This document shows, one piece after another, positions 52,992 to 62,300 of a stretch of 64,000 nt of DNA. The notes beneath the pieces were generated by a model. The model was not told the origin of the DNA, ran no database searches, and saw only the letters and a program-made list of their open reading frames with translations. Location: NCBI RefSeq assembly GCF_025399895.1, contig NZ_JAODUA010000027.1, forward strand, positions 1 through 64,000. Direction: 5' to 3'. This stretch comes from Streptomyces sp. ASQP_92. Its GTDB lineage: Bacteria > Actinomycetota > Actinomycetes > Streptomycetales > Streptomycetaceae. Made by a program: the position numbers and the translations under genes. Each line of letters starts with the position of its first letter. Position 1 is the stretch's first letter.

Positions 52992-54338
52992 TCAGGGGAG
53001 CAACCCCGCCCGGGGCGGTTGATTGAGGTGGATACGGCGGCCGGGCAGGCCGGCGAACTGCGGGGCCAGTTGGGACAGTGGTGCGCGGGTGAAGACGCTG
53101 AGGTGATGCCCCGTGTAGTGGGCGTGCTCCAGGATTTCCGCCCAGTGGGTGAACCGGGTCACGAGAGCGACCGGCCCCAGCGGGATCTCTGGACGCGGAT
53201 CGCTCAAGGCGCCGGGATCCACCAAAAGAAGTGGTCTCGGCGTTTGCGGCACCAACTCGACGGGATGCGTGGGAGGGCGCCAGTGCGGAAGGCAGGAATG
53301 GGCGCCGCCTGCGATGAGGCCCTCGGCCCATGTCGTGAGGCGGCGCAGGTGTAGTTCGTCCGGAAGTGCTGTGGTGACCGTGACCCCCTGGGCTTCGCGG
53401 ATGAGAGCCTCCAGGAAGTCCGTGGCCCGGGCGGCGTGGACGGCGATGAGCGGTGTGGCGGCGCAACTTCGGCCCGCACGCGCGAAGCACGCACGTGCTG
53501 CCGCGCGCGCGGCAGCATGCGCGTCGCCGTCGTGCCGCAGCACAAGCAGACACGGGGGTCGTGAGCGTGTCCGCTCCGGCGTGCCCATGCCTGGGGGGCA
53601 GCACAACGGGGCGAGAGCGTCGGCGTGTTCGGCCAGGACGGCGCGCAGGCCGGAAGCTGACGTGCCGACCGCTTCCCCCCTCACCACGACCTGCCACACA
53701 CCTGGGGGGAGGCCCGCCTCACGGGCCAGAGCGGCTGCCGCGAGAGCGACGGGCGCATTGCGGGTACTCACCTCGGTGATCACCGCCCCGCCGTTGAGGA
53801 GGGAGGGCAGCGCGCCCTCGAACAGGGCTGCCAGGGGGCGGGCATCATCGCCGTAGGAGACCGTGACCGCGGGGACGGAGCCAGGCGGCTCGCATGAGGG
53901 GCGCGTCAAAGGTGAGAGTGCGAGAGGTGAACGCCACCATCGAGCCCCATGGCGGGAGCTCGCTGTGCTGTGGCGCAGCACTCGTTCGGCGTCCCGGCAC
54001 TCCTCAGCCGTGTCCGTGGCGCCGAGGCCCGCAGTGTGGCGCAGCACCTCCGCGAAGGCGGCCCGGCGGGCGGTGACTTCCCTGCGCAGCCGGATGACTA
54101 CCGTGTGCCGGGCTGCCCGTCCGGTCGCCTGCCACGCACCCTGGGCCTCACGGCCGTGGTCGATGGATTGGCGGGCACCGGCCGCCGTACACAGCGCGAG
54201 GGGTGGCAGCGGACGACCCGACAGGAGGCTGCGCACGGTGGCGTGTGCGGTGAATGTGGACGGGCTGGTTTCCGCCGAGAGTGCTTGCGCCATCGTGGGG
54301 CCGAGCAACTCCTCGTAGGTGTAAGGAAGCGGAGACAT
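52992..54338 (-). CDS. degenerate aldehyde-dehydrogenase-superfamily protein
   Basis: This 448-residue protein from ATG 54338 has GGAG seven bases upstream. The overall order follows aldehyde dehydrogenases: YEELLGPTMAQALSAETSPS at the N-terminus, ALPSLLNGGAVITEVSTRNA, LAREAGLPPGVWQVVV and the Cys loop ARACFARAGRSCAATPLIAV. The catalytic Glu loop (ELGGK) and the SFTGS NAD loop are not recognisable, so classical aldehyde oxidation is doubtful. Acting on an acyl thioester as a reductase, or a structural role, are alternatives. The frame is open to 55034 but the coding sense begins here. It is part of the lipid-synthase operon. Confidence 0.65.
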   Translation of the reverse strand: MSPLPYTYEELLGPTMAQALSAETSPSTFTAHATVRSLLSGRPLPPLALCTAAGARQSIDHGREAQGAWQATGRAARHTVVIRLRREVTARRAAFAEVLRHTAGLGATDTAEECRDAERVLRHSTASSRHGARWWRSPLALSPLTRPSCEPPGSVPAVTVSYGDDARPLAALFEGALPSLLNGGAVITEVSTRNAPVALAAAALAREAGLPPGVWQVVVRGEAVGTSASGLRAVLAEHADALAPLCCPPGMGTPERTRSRPPCLLVLRHDGDAHAAARAAARACFARAGRSCAATPLIAVHAARATDFLEALIREAQGVTVTTALPDELHLRRLTTWAEGLIAGGAHSCLPHWRPPTHPVELVPQTPRPLLLVDPGALSDPRPEIPLGPVALVTRFTHWAEILEHAHYTGHHLSVFTRAPLSQLAPQFAGLPGRRIHLNQPPRAGLLP

Positions 54339-54376
54339 GGTGCTGCTCCAGGCGCTGGTTGCTTGCTGTCCACGGG

Positions 54377-55264
54377 TCAGGATCGGGGAGCAGGTGCTGG
54401 GGTGTTCGCGACGGCCGTCGAGGCGGGGAGCCCCTCTGCCGTGCGTGGCCCGTAAACGGACGGGAGGACGAGGCGACGGCAGTGGGCGGCCAAGGCCCCC
54501 TGAGGTCGGAACAGGACGGCCGCGCAAGCGGCCCAGAGGACCCCTCCGAGCACGACGCCCCCTTCCGTGATGGCCAGTCCGGCCGCGAGGGCCAGGGCCG
54601 GACACGGTCCGAGAATGACGAGGAGTATCCGGCTGACGGCCAACAGACCGGGTCGGCGTCGGGGCAGCGTCGCGGGGGCGAGACGGCGGAGTCCCTGGGT
54701 GTAGGACCGCGTGTTCAGCCAGAGCAGCGACGGTACGAGCACGACCCCCATGACCAGGAGTGTGGGGGCTACCGGGGAGCGCAGCCAGGTTGCGAGCTCG
54801 GCCCACGAGGGGAGTGGCGCTTTGGAGTACTCCGCCTGCGGTGCGGGGGCCAGGAACCTGTGGAGGCCGGTGCCGTCCCAACCATGGATGAGCACGAAGA
54901 ACACGCCGGTGTACGCCATGAGGAGTTGAAGGACCGCTGCCCAGGTTCTGCCGCTCACCAGCAGCCGGTGCGTGCACAGGTGGCCGAGTGCGGCGCACAG
55001 CGTGATCCCGGCATTGAACAAGCCCATTCCCCACGGCGGGAGTTCCCGGATGAGATACATGGTTTCCCAGCCGGGGAAGCGGACGGCGAGCCAGATGCCC
55101 ATCGGGGCGAAGAGCAGGCCCATGAAGAGCAGCGTCGCGGCCAACTGCCGGTCTCGTACTGCCCGATGGCTGCCCGGGCGCATAGGCGGCTGGAGCTGCT
55201 CGGCCGTCGACAGGGCGCAGCCCGCTCCGATCGCGTAGGCCCAGAAGGCATCTACTTCGACCAT
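54377..55264 (-). CDS. polytopic membrane protein in the lipid-synthase operon
   Basis: This 295-residue integral membrane protein starts at ATG 55264, 13 bases inside the previous gene's end. It has about eight helices: FWAYAIGAGCALSTAEQ, LAATLLFMGLLFAPMGIWLA, GMGLFNAGITLCAALGHLCT, VLQLLMAYTGVFFVLIHGWD, VAPTLLVMGVVLVPSLLWL, ISRILLVILGPCPALALAAG-like RILLVILGPCPALALAAGLA and ITEGGVVLGGVLWAACAAVL. RTWAAVLQ and LHRFLAPAP fall in loops. No transporter or enzyme motif is evident. The translational coupling suggests a role in handling the lipid product at the membrane. Confidence 0.72.
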   Translation of the reverse strand: MVEVDAFWAYAIGAGCALSTAEQLQPPMRPGSHRAVRDRQLAATLLFMGLLFAPMGIWLAVRFPGWETMYLIRELPPWGMGLFNAGITLCAALGHLCTHRLLVSGRTWAAVLQLLMAYTGVFFVLIHGWDGTGLHRFLAPAPQAEYSKAPLPSWAELATWLRSPVAPTLLVMGVVLVPSLLWLNTRSYTQGLRRLAPATLPRRRPGLLAVSRILLVILGPCPALALAAGLAITEGGVVLGGVLWAACAAVLFRPQGALAAHCRRLVLPSVYGPRTAEGLPASTAVANTPAPAPRS

Positions 55265-56919
55265 GAGGACCTGACTTCTTCTGCGGGAGACGGGTGAGGG
55301 ACCATCGCTTGGCCGCAGGGCTTGGTGGCTACGGGTGACGGGAGGCGTGGCAGTGGGGAGGCCGACTGCGCCGGGTGCGGGGTCGCTCCGGGTGGTTCAT
55401 AGGTGCTGCACCACGTCGGCAAGCGCACTCCGGAGAAGCGCAGTTGTGCCAGTCGAGCGTGGTAGGCGGCCCCGTCGAGGAACGCCTTCGCGAGGGCGGG
55501 GGCGCATCGGTTGCGGGGGTCCTGCCAGGGGGACCCGTGAGCCCAGGCGTTGAACGCGCCCATCGCCGGGCCGCACCAGATCTGGTAGTCGCCGGCCCGT
55601 GAGGGCTCACCCGCGGTCGCCCAGCGGGAGGAAAGCCCCAGATACCAGCGGAACAGCAGAGCCATGTGCACTTTCGGGTCGCGGGCGGCGTGCTCCGCCT
55701 GCTCGGGCCGGTGCTCGCGCAGATAGGTGACCACCTCGGACCAGACCTCGTCGATTGGACGGCCCAGAACCTGTCGTTCGAGCCGCAGGCGGTCCGGCGG
55801 TGAGAGGTCGTCGAGGCCGTCGTGGGCCCGATAGAGGCGGTACAGCCAGGCAGCTCTTCCGGCGAACAGGGTTCCGCGCCGCAGTACTTGGACATCCGCG
55901 CCCAATTCGAACATGTCGGCTGCCGGAGCCATGGCGCAGTCGGCGATATCGGCGGACGCCAGCATCTCCTTGACCCGCCAGGACGTGGCCGCCTCGACAC
56001 AGGACTGGTTGACAGAACCGGTCACGAGGTATTCGGCGCCCAACGAGAAGGCGGCGAAGGCGGCTTGGGGGGTGCCGATTCCTCCCGCCGCTCCGATCGC
56101 GACGCGACCGCCGGGGTCTCCGTCGCGGCGTTCTCGGTCGCGCAGTGCCAGCAGGAGGGGGAGCTGGGTGACGAGAGGACGCCGGTCGGTGTGCCCCGCC
56201 GAGTCGGCCTCGACGGTGATGTCGTCGGCCAGTGGTACCCGGCCGGCCAGCTCGGCCTGATCGGGGGTGAGGTCGCCGTCGCGGACGAGCTGCGCCAACA
56301 GCTCACTTGGGGCGGGGCGCAGGAAGAAGGCTGCCGTTGCCGCCTGAGAGACCTTGGCGATGACCCGGTGCGCGGTGCGCACGTCACCGTCGGGATCGCG
56401 GCGCACTCCGGTCGCACGGTAACGGACCAGGTCGATGGTGGGCTGGAGGAAAGCGGACACCTCGACGCACGGCACTCTGTGCCGCAGATACAGATCGACG
56501 CACCGGCGTTCGGCGGCGGGATCGGCCGGGTTGTGGATCAGGTTGCTCGCCCACGGCAGACCGGCCAGATCGCGGTGCAGCCGGCCCAGGGCCTCATCGA
56601 CGCGATCGTCGGACAGCCCCGCCGCCCCGAAGGACGCGAGGTAGCCGTCCCGGGCCATGGCCGATACCAGTTCCACGGAGGAGATGCCTCCGGCCATCGA
56701 GCCCGCCATGTAGGGGAAGCGCGCCCCGTGGCGGTCGAGAAAGGCGGGCGCGCCCAAGTGCCGCACGCTGACGGGGGCCGCCATAGCCACCACGCGTGCG
56801 CCGCGTCCGGGTCGCTCGTCGCAGACTCCGGTCCGCCCCTCGGCCGTCACCACGTAACAGGGCCCTTCAAGGTCGGCCAGCACGGAGCGCACCCCGGCGG
56901 CGTCGAAACGTACGCTCAT
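55252..56919 (-). CDS. PfaD-family trans-acting enoyl reductase
   Basis: This 555-residue FMN-dependent enoyl reductase is of the PfaD/2-nitropropane-dioxygenase fold. Motifs are FPYMAGSMAGGISSVELVSA, SFGAAGLSDDRVDEALGRL, NLIHNPADPAAERRCVDLYL, ITVEADSAGHTDRRPLVTQL, RVAIGAAGGIGTPQAAFAAF and EYLVTGSVNQSCVEAATS. These are the standard PfaD landmarks, including the HTD and GGIGTP segments. In PUFA and related secondary-lipid synthases this protein saturates chosen double bonds of the carrier-bound chain. The start is ATG 56919, overlapping the dehydratase gene stop (ATGA). Confidence 0.92.
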   Translation of the reverse strand: MSVRFDAAGVRSVLADLEGPCYVVTAEGRTGVCDERPGRGARVVAMAAPVSVRHLGAPAFLDRHGARFPYMAGSMAGGISSVELVSAMARDGYLASFGAAGLSDDRVDEALGRLHRDLAGLPWASNLIHNPADPAAERRCVDLYLRHRVPCVEVSAFLQPTIDLVRYRATGVRRDPDGDVRTAHRVIAKVSQAATAAFFLRPAPSELLAQLVRDGDLTPDQAELAGRVPLADDITVEADSAGHTDRRPLVTQLPLLLALRDRERRDGDPGGRVAIGAAGGIGTPQAAFAAFSLGAEYLVTGSVNQSCVEAATSWRVKEMLASADIADCAMAPAADMFELGADVQVLRRGTLFAGRAAWLYRLYRAHDGLDDLSPPDRLRLERQVLGRPIDEVWSEVVTYLREHRPEQAEHAARDPKVHMALLFRWYLGLSSRWATAGEPSRAGDYQIWCGPAMGAFNAWAHGSPWQDPRNRCAPALAKAFLDGAAYHARLAQLRFSGVRLPTWCSTYEPPGATPHPAQSASPLPRLPSPVATKPCGQAMVPHPSPAEEVRSSWSK

Positions 56920-59282
56920 GAAGTCCCCCTCGCCGAGGAGAGCGCGGGAACGTGCAGGGCGATGTTGTCGACGGCGTAAATGCGCAGCCCGTCCCGCCAG
57001 ACGCTGCCTTCCGCCGTGACGGCCCGTCCGCTTGCTTCGTCGACGACTTCGCGCACATGTACCTCGGCTTGGATCCGCTGGTGGTGGGGCTGAATCTGGC
57101 CGCGATAGGTCCAGCGCAGTTCGGCACCCAGCAGCGGCTGCGGTTGCGGCTCGTGAGTGGCGATGAGGCCGGCGGAGCGAACGCAGGCCCGGGTCATCTG
57201 TACGAGCAGTTCGACCCCGCACGATCCGGGCATGACCGGATCGTGCAGGAAGTGCTGGTCGAAGAACCAGTCAGCAGGGTCGATGGGCATTTCGCAGAGG
57301 AGATAGCCCAGCCCGTACCGTCCCCCGTTTTCGACGAACTCCGTGGTGGCTCTGGCCAGGAAGGCGAGGCGCCCCGAGGCCGCCGAACAACCGGTGGCCG
57401 GATCCAGGGGCCGGGCCACGGGTTGGGGCGTTTGGAGCTTCAGCCAGGGCGGCACCAGGCGGCCGCCGTCCAGTCCCTGCTGGCGAGCGAGGACCGGCTC
57501 GGTGAAGAAGCCGTGGACAGCCTCTCCCGTGTAGAACGTCTCGCCTGCCACGGCGAGTTCGTACCCGTACCGCTGGAGGGTCGCACCCGGCAGTGGCGTG
57601 TGGGCGAGCAGGGTGGTGCGCTGACGAATGGTGCGTCCGCGCAGGTCCACGGCGCGGAGCAGCCGGGAGCAGCCTTCCAGGTTGCGTACGGTCAAGTCGT
57701 GGTCCGGGTACTCCATGCAGGCCCCCAGAGAGGCGCCGACGAAGGCGGCGGCCTGTAGGGATGTCTCGAGGAGAAACAGATGCGGGGCACTTCCCGCGTT
57801 TTCGGCGATGTACCAAGGCGAGGTCGGCACGTCGTACTCCGTGACGTACGACGAGCCCGTGGGGTACTGGCCGTGTTCGGCGGGGGAGTCCACCATGCGG
57901 TCGACCATCAGCAGGTCGCCCCGGGGGAGTCGGGGCCGGACCAGGCGCGTCGATCGGTGTCGGGCCGTGCCGTGGGCGACGCGCAGGTCACCCTCGGCGG
58001 CGTGCGCCATGTGCAGCTCGTGGGCGAAGAACGATCCGGAGTTCTTGGTGCGGCGCGGGGCGGCGTCGCGGTCACCCGGGCCGAGGTCTCGTCCTGGTGG
58101 CTCTCGCAGGACGAGGCCCACGGAGTGCAGGCGGGCGACCGTGGTGCGGCCGTCACCGAACGCGATGTCCGCCACCACGTGGGGGCGGGGTACCAGTCCG
58201 ATCGAAGCGATCTCTGCCTGCATCGTCAGGGGGCCGCTGAGGTGTGCGACGTCCCGTACGTCGATGTGGACGGGTTCCTCGGTCCAGGGTTCCGGGCGGG
58301 GGTCGGGCAGCACCAAGTGCATTCCCTGGTGCAGTGCGTGGACGTGCAGTGCCTGCCACGCGGCGGACAGCAGCTCCGGCCAGGCGGCCGGTCCGCTCGT
58401 ACCACGGCGGAGCGTTGCGGTCACCCGGCCCTGGCCATGACGGCCGTTGCCGGCGCCGGTCAGGACGATGTCCTCCAGGAGCGTGAACGCCTCCGCGGCG
58501 GGGGCCGGGGCGGTCGGGGTGCCGCCGGGACCGAAGGGTGCACCGAGAACGCCGGCGATGTCTCCTGTGGCCAGCCGCGCCAGGTCACCCCGACGCAAGC
58601 GGTGACGGACGGCTTGCGCCAGGGCGCGGAACTGCCGGGGCTGGGCGGGCGGTTGCCGTTCGGGCCATGGCGTGACGGACGAGGCGGCAAACCCGCTGGT
58701 GCCGGACACCTCCGCGACAGTCAGGCCGTCGTGCCGGACTTCCCAGGCGCAGGAGTCCGGACCGCCCTGGGACGGGATCGCGGCCACGCTGAGGCCGCTG
58801 AGGGTGATGGGGCGCGTCGCCCGGCGCCATGTCAAAGCGGCGCGCAACGCGCGCGGGTGGAACGGTTCGCTGGTGGAGGCGGACAGGGAGGCGGCCGGCG
58901 ACGGCGGCACCTGACGTTCGTCCCGTGTGCTGTGCCGTACGCGAGCGGCGGGCGGCCGGCCGGCGGCCGGCCGGGTTGGCGAATGCGGTGTCGCGTCTGC
59001 TGTATCCGGGCGGGCGGTGGACCCCGTACGGGTCGTCAGGCCGAGGGTTTCGTCCGCCAGGAGCCACTCTTGGAGGGCGCGGTGCGCCCGCAACGCGGAC
59101 TGGTGAGCGGCGTGTACGGACGCTGCGATTTCTTCCGCGATTCCTGCGCTGTCTCCGGCCGCCTGCGCGGGCCGTGACGCCGGGGCGGATGGACCCGGGG
59201 GGCACCCATCGGGCCTCTCGTCGGCCGTCTCGGGCCACCACGGGACGATGAAGGTGGATGCGTCGAACGTCAGGTCGTCCAT
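56916..59282 (-). CDS. PfaC-like hot-dog dehydratase protein without KS/CLF
   Basis: This 788-residue protein starts at ATG 59282. The N-terminal 150 residues are low-complexity linker. Residues about 150-420 look like a degenerate dehydratase-like half (QALHVHALHQGMHLVLPD). Residues about 450-780 form FabA-like hot-dog domains: RGDLLMVDRMVDSPAEHGQY, LFLLETSLQAAAFVGASLGA, WFFDQHFLHDPVMPGSCGVE (catalytic His) and LLVQMTRACVRSAG. In PfaC these dehydratases follow KS and CLF domains; here those are absent from the protein. It would dehydrate or isomerise 3-hydroxyacyl chains on the PfaA-like carrier. It is coupled to PfaD. Confidence 0.82.
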   Translation of the reverse strand: MDDLTFDASTFIVPWWPETADERPDGCPPGPSAPASRPAQAAGDSAGIAEEIAASVHAAHQSALRAHRALQEWLLADETLGLTTRTGSTARPDTADATPHSPTRPAAGRPPAARVRHSTRDERQVPPSPAASLSASTSEPFHPRALRAALTWRRATRPITLSGLSVAAIPSQGGPDSCAWEVRHDGLTVAEVSGTSGFAASSVTPWPERQPPAQPRQFRALAQAVRHRLRRGDLARLATGDIAGVLGAPFGPGGTPTAPAPAAEAFTLLEDIVLTGAGNGRHGQGRVTATLRRGTSGPAAWPELLSAAWQALHVHALHQGMHLVLPDPRPEPWTEEPVHIDVRDVAHLSGPLTMQAEIASIGLVPRPHVVADIAFGDGRTTVARLHSVGLVLREPPGRDLGPGDRDAAPRRTKNSGSFFAHELHMAHAAEGDLRVAHGTARHRSTRLVRPRLPRGDLLMVDRMVDSPAEHGQYPTGSSYVTEYDVPTSPWYIAENAGSAPHLFLLETSLQAAAFVGASLGACMEYPDHDLTVRNLEGCSRLLRAVDLRGRTIRQRTTLLAHTPLPGATLQRYGYELAVAGETFYTGEAVHGFFTEPVLARQQGLDGGRLVPPWLKLQTPQPVARPLDPATGCSAASGRLAFLARATTEFVENGGRYGLGYLLCEMPIDPADWFFDQHFLHDPVMPGSCGVELLVQMTRACVRSAGLIATHEPQPQPLLGAELRWTYRGQIQPHHQRIQAEVHVREVVDEASGRAVTAEGSVWRDGLRIYAVDNIALHVPALSSARGTS

Positions 59283-59338
59283 GAACTCATGCCCGCTCGT
59301 TCTGATGGGACGGGACGGCACGCTGCTTGGGTTCTCTT

Positions 59339-62300
59339 TCACGTGCGGACCGTTCGCGGCGCCGGCCACGCGGCCCGGCTTCCGAGCTGGGGCGCGGCAA
59401 CGATGCCTTTGACGGCGTGCCAGCGCTGGAGCACGTCGCCCTGCGGACGGCACGCGGTGACGGTGCAGGTGAGCTCCAGGGGCTCCCGCTCCAGCAGTTC
59501 GACGACGATGACGAACGGCTCGTCGTCCGGCAACGGCGCGAACAGCTCGACCCGTTCCACAGCGACCGGCAGGCACCGGTGACCGCACACACGGCGCCCG
59601 AGCAGGGCCGCCGCCTGCAAGAGCAGGTCAGCCAGAGCGGGGCTGTAGAGCCTGCCCTTATAGGCGCCATGTGCCAGATGGGGATCGGGCAGCTGGGCGG
59701 CGATCGTCAGATGGGTGTCGTCCTGAGCCAGGACTGCGCCCAGTCCCTGAAGCAGGGGGCCATGGAAGAGGAATCCGTCGCGGTAGGCGGCGTGGGTGCC
59801 GGATTCCTGCGCCGGGAGGGCAGGCAGACGCAGGCCGGCCGGCGCGGCTTCCTTCTCTGCGGTACGGAACACTCCCTCGTAGCGCGGTAGCGGGGTGCGC
59901 ACCCCGTCGTCATGGAAGGCCAGGTGCAGCTCGGTCGCGGCGTCGTCCCCCAACTGCACGATCACCCGCGCACGGGGTGGCTGTGAACCGTCCAGAACGA
60001 GTCCCTTGCGCACCTGGAAATCACGGACCCCGGTCACCGGGCGGCCCTCCCGCAGCCGCTCGGTCACGTTGACGCCCCACCCGATGGCCGCCGTCATCGG
60101 CAGCACGGGAAGCCCGTCGATGCTGTGGTCGACCAGCACCGCCTCCTTGGCCAGGCCGTCCAGGTCGCGCAGCACCGTGACGCCCTCCGAGGGCAGCGAG
60201 GGCGACCGGAAGACCGAGCGCAACGGGCCCAGGACGCTCACTGTGCCGGAGGCGGAGCCGGCGCTGAGTTCCTCGCTGAAGTACGCGCACCCCTGCTCGC
60301 GGGTGAGTAGTTCGATGCCGAGCTGGGTGAACAGGGCCTGGGCCCGTCGGACGCCATGCCTCCCTGCCAGGGGCCCCAGGCCATGGCACTGACCTCGCAC
60401 GAGGGGTGCCTCGTCTGCCAGGCGCAGGCGAAGCGGTTCAGGGCTTCGTTCGCCATCGCGTAGTCGGTCTGGCGGCCGTTGCCGTAGATGCCCGAGACCG
60501 AGGTGAAGACCACGAGATGACGCAGGTTCTCGTCGGGCAGAGCGGCCAGCACGTTCAACAGCCCAGTGAGTTTGGTGTTTACCACGCGCGCTACGTCCTG
60601 GGGGGTCTTCAGGGGGAGAGGTTTGTCGGCCAGCACACCGGCGCCGTGGATCACCCCCGTTACGCGGTCGGCAAAGGGTGTGAGCGCCGCCGTCACCGCG
60701 GTCGCGTCGGCCACGTCGGCCGTCACGTAGGTGGCTTCGGCCCCCTGGGCGCGCAGGGCGGCCAACGTGGCGCGGATTTCGGCTTGTTGGCGAACGAGGT
60801 TCACCTCTGCGTCGAGTGCGTTGTGCACCTCGGGGGAGTCGACGTCCCGCCCCGCGGCCGCGGCATGCGCACGGCAGGCGGCGGAGAGCGCGGCCGGATC
60901 GTCGTGGCCGGCAGCCCATGCGGGCATCTCGGTGAGGGCGGTGCGGCCGAGCAACACGAATCCGCAGGCACGTTCGGCTGCGAGGGTGGTGCAGCACCAT
61001 GCGGTGATCCCGCGCGCCCCGCCCGTGACCACGAGAAGGTCCGTGGCCTTGGGAGCGGCGTCCACGGTGGGTGGGGCCGGCTCGATGAGCGCTGGTGTGA
61101 CGGCGAGGCAGGCACGCTGGGTGCCGTCCCAGGCGACCTCGGACACCCTCGACGCATCGGTCGTCTCCGTGACGAAACGTGCGGCCGCCGCAGCGGGATC
61201 GAGTTCGGGAGCGATGTCCACGGCGCGGCAGAACAGTTCCGGCTCTTCGACGCCGACGGCCTTGACGAGACCGCCCAGGCCACCGAGGAGGGCGGCCGCT
61301 TCGTCGCCGCCACTGCCGTCGAGTCCGAGCGCGCCGTCCAGTTGGGTCACGGCCATGAAGGCCGCCCGGTACCCGGCGCGAACAGTGTCCTTGAGAGCCG
61401 GAGTGGCGTGCTTGGCGACCAGCACCGCATGGCTCAGCCGGGCGATGGCCGCTTCCGCACCTGCGCTCGGAACGTCTCGTCCCGCGGGCAGCACGCACAG
61501 GTCCAGCCGCTCCGAGGAGCCGAGCACCGCACTGATCCGCTCGCGCAGAGTGTCTTCTCGCCAGTCGTCGAGGGCACCTGTGCCGGTCGCGGTGCCCGGC
61601 AGCGGCACCGTCCGGACCTCCCACTCCTGTGCGGAAAGCGCCGCCGACACGGCTCCGGCCAGCTTGCTGCCGTCGTCCAGGAGGAGCGCGGTGGGGTGAG
61701 GTCCGTAGGCGCCGGCCAGGGCGTCCGCCTCGGGCAGAGGCTTCAGGGTCAGGTGACCCCTCCCCACGGGAACCGACTGGTGCCCGCTGTGAGGTGTGGC
61801 GGTCGCATCCGCGACGATCTCGGTGAGCAGCAGCGCGAGTTCGCCCACCGTGCGCGCTTGGGCGAACCGGTAGATCTCCTCACGCGGCAGGAACGGATAG
61901 CGTCTCCACGCCTCCGAGGCGATCTCGACCTGCTTGAGCGAGTCGATGCCCAGGTCGGCCTGGATGTCCAGGTCGGGCGAGACCATCTCCACGGTGTAAC
62001 CGGTCTTCTCGGCGACCAGCTCCCGCAGGATCTGTTCCGCCTGCGCCACGTCCACGGTCCACGCCGCAGGCTGAAGCGGCGCGTCCGGGTCCGTGGCCGG
62101 GGGAACCCCGTCCGCCGGTTCCGCCTTCGCGCCCGCTGTGTCCAGGGCGGCGTCAGGCATCGGCGCGGCCGAGTCTGTCAGCGACTGGCGGGGGAGGGGC
62201 ACCACCGCCGCTTCCGGGGGCACGGGTCCTGAGGCAACGGCTTCGGCTTCGACTTCGCCATGCAGCGCGCCACGGCCGGCACTCGCTTCTCCGGCCGCCG

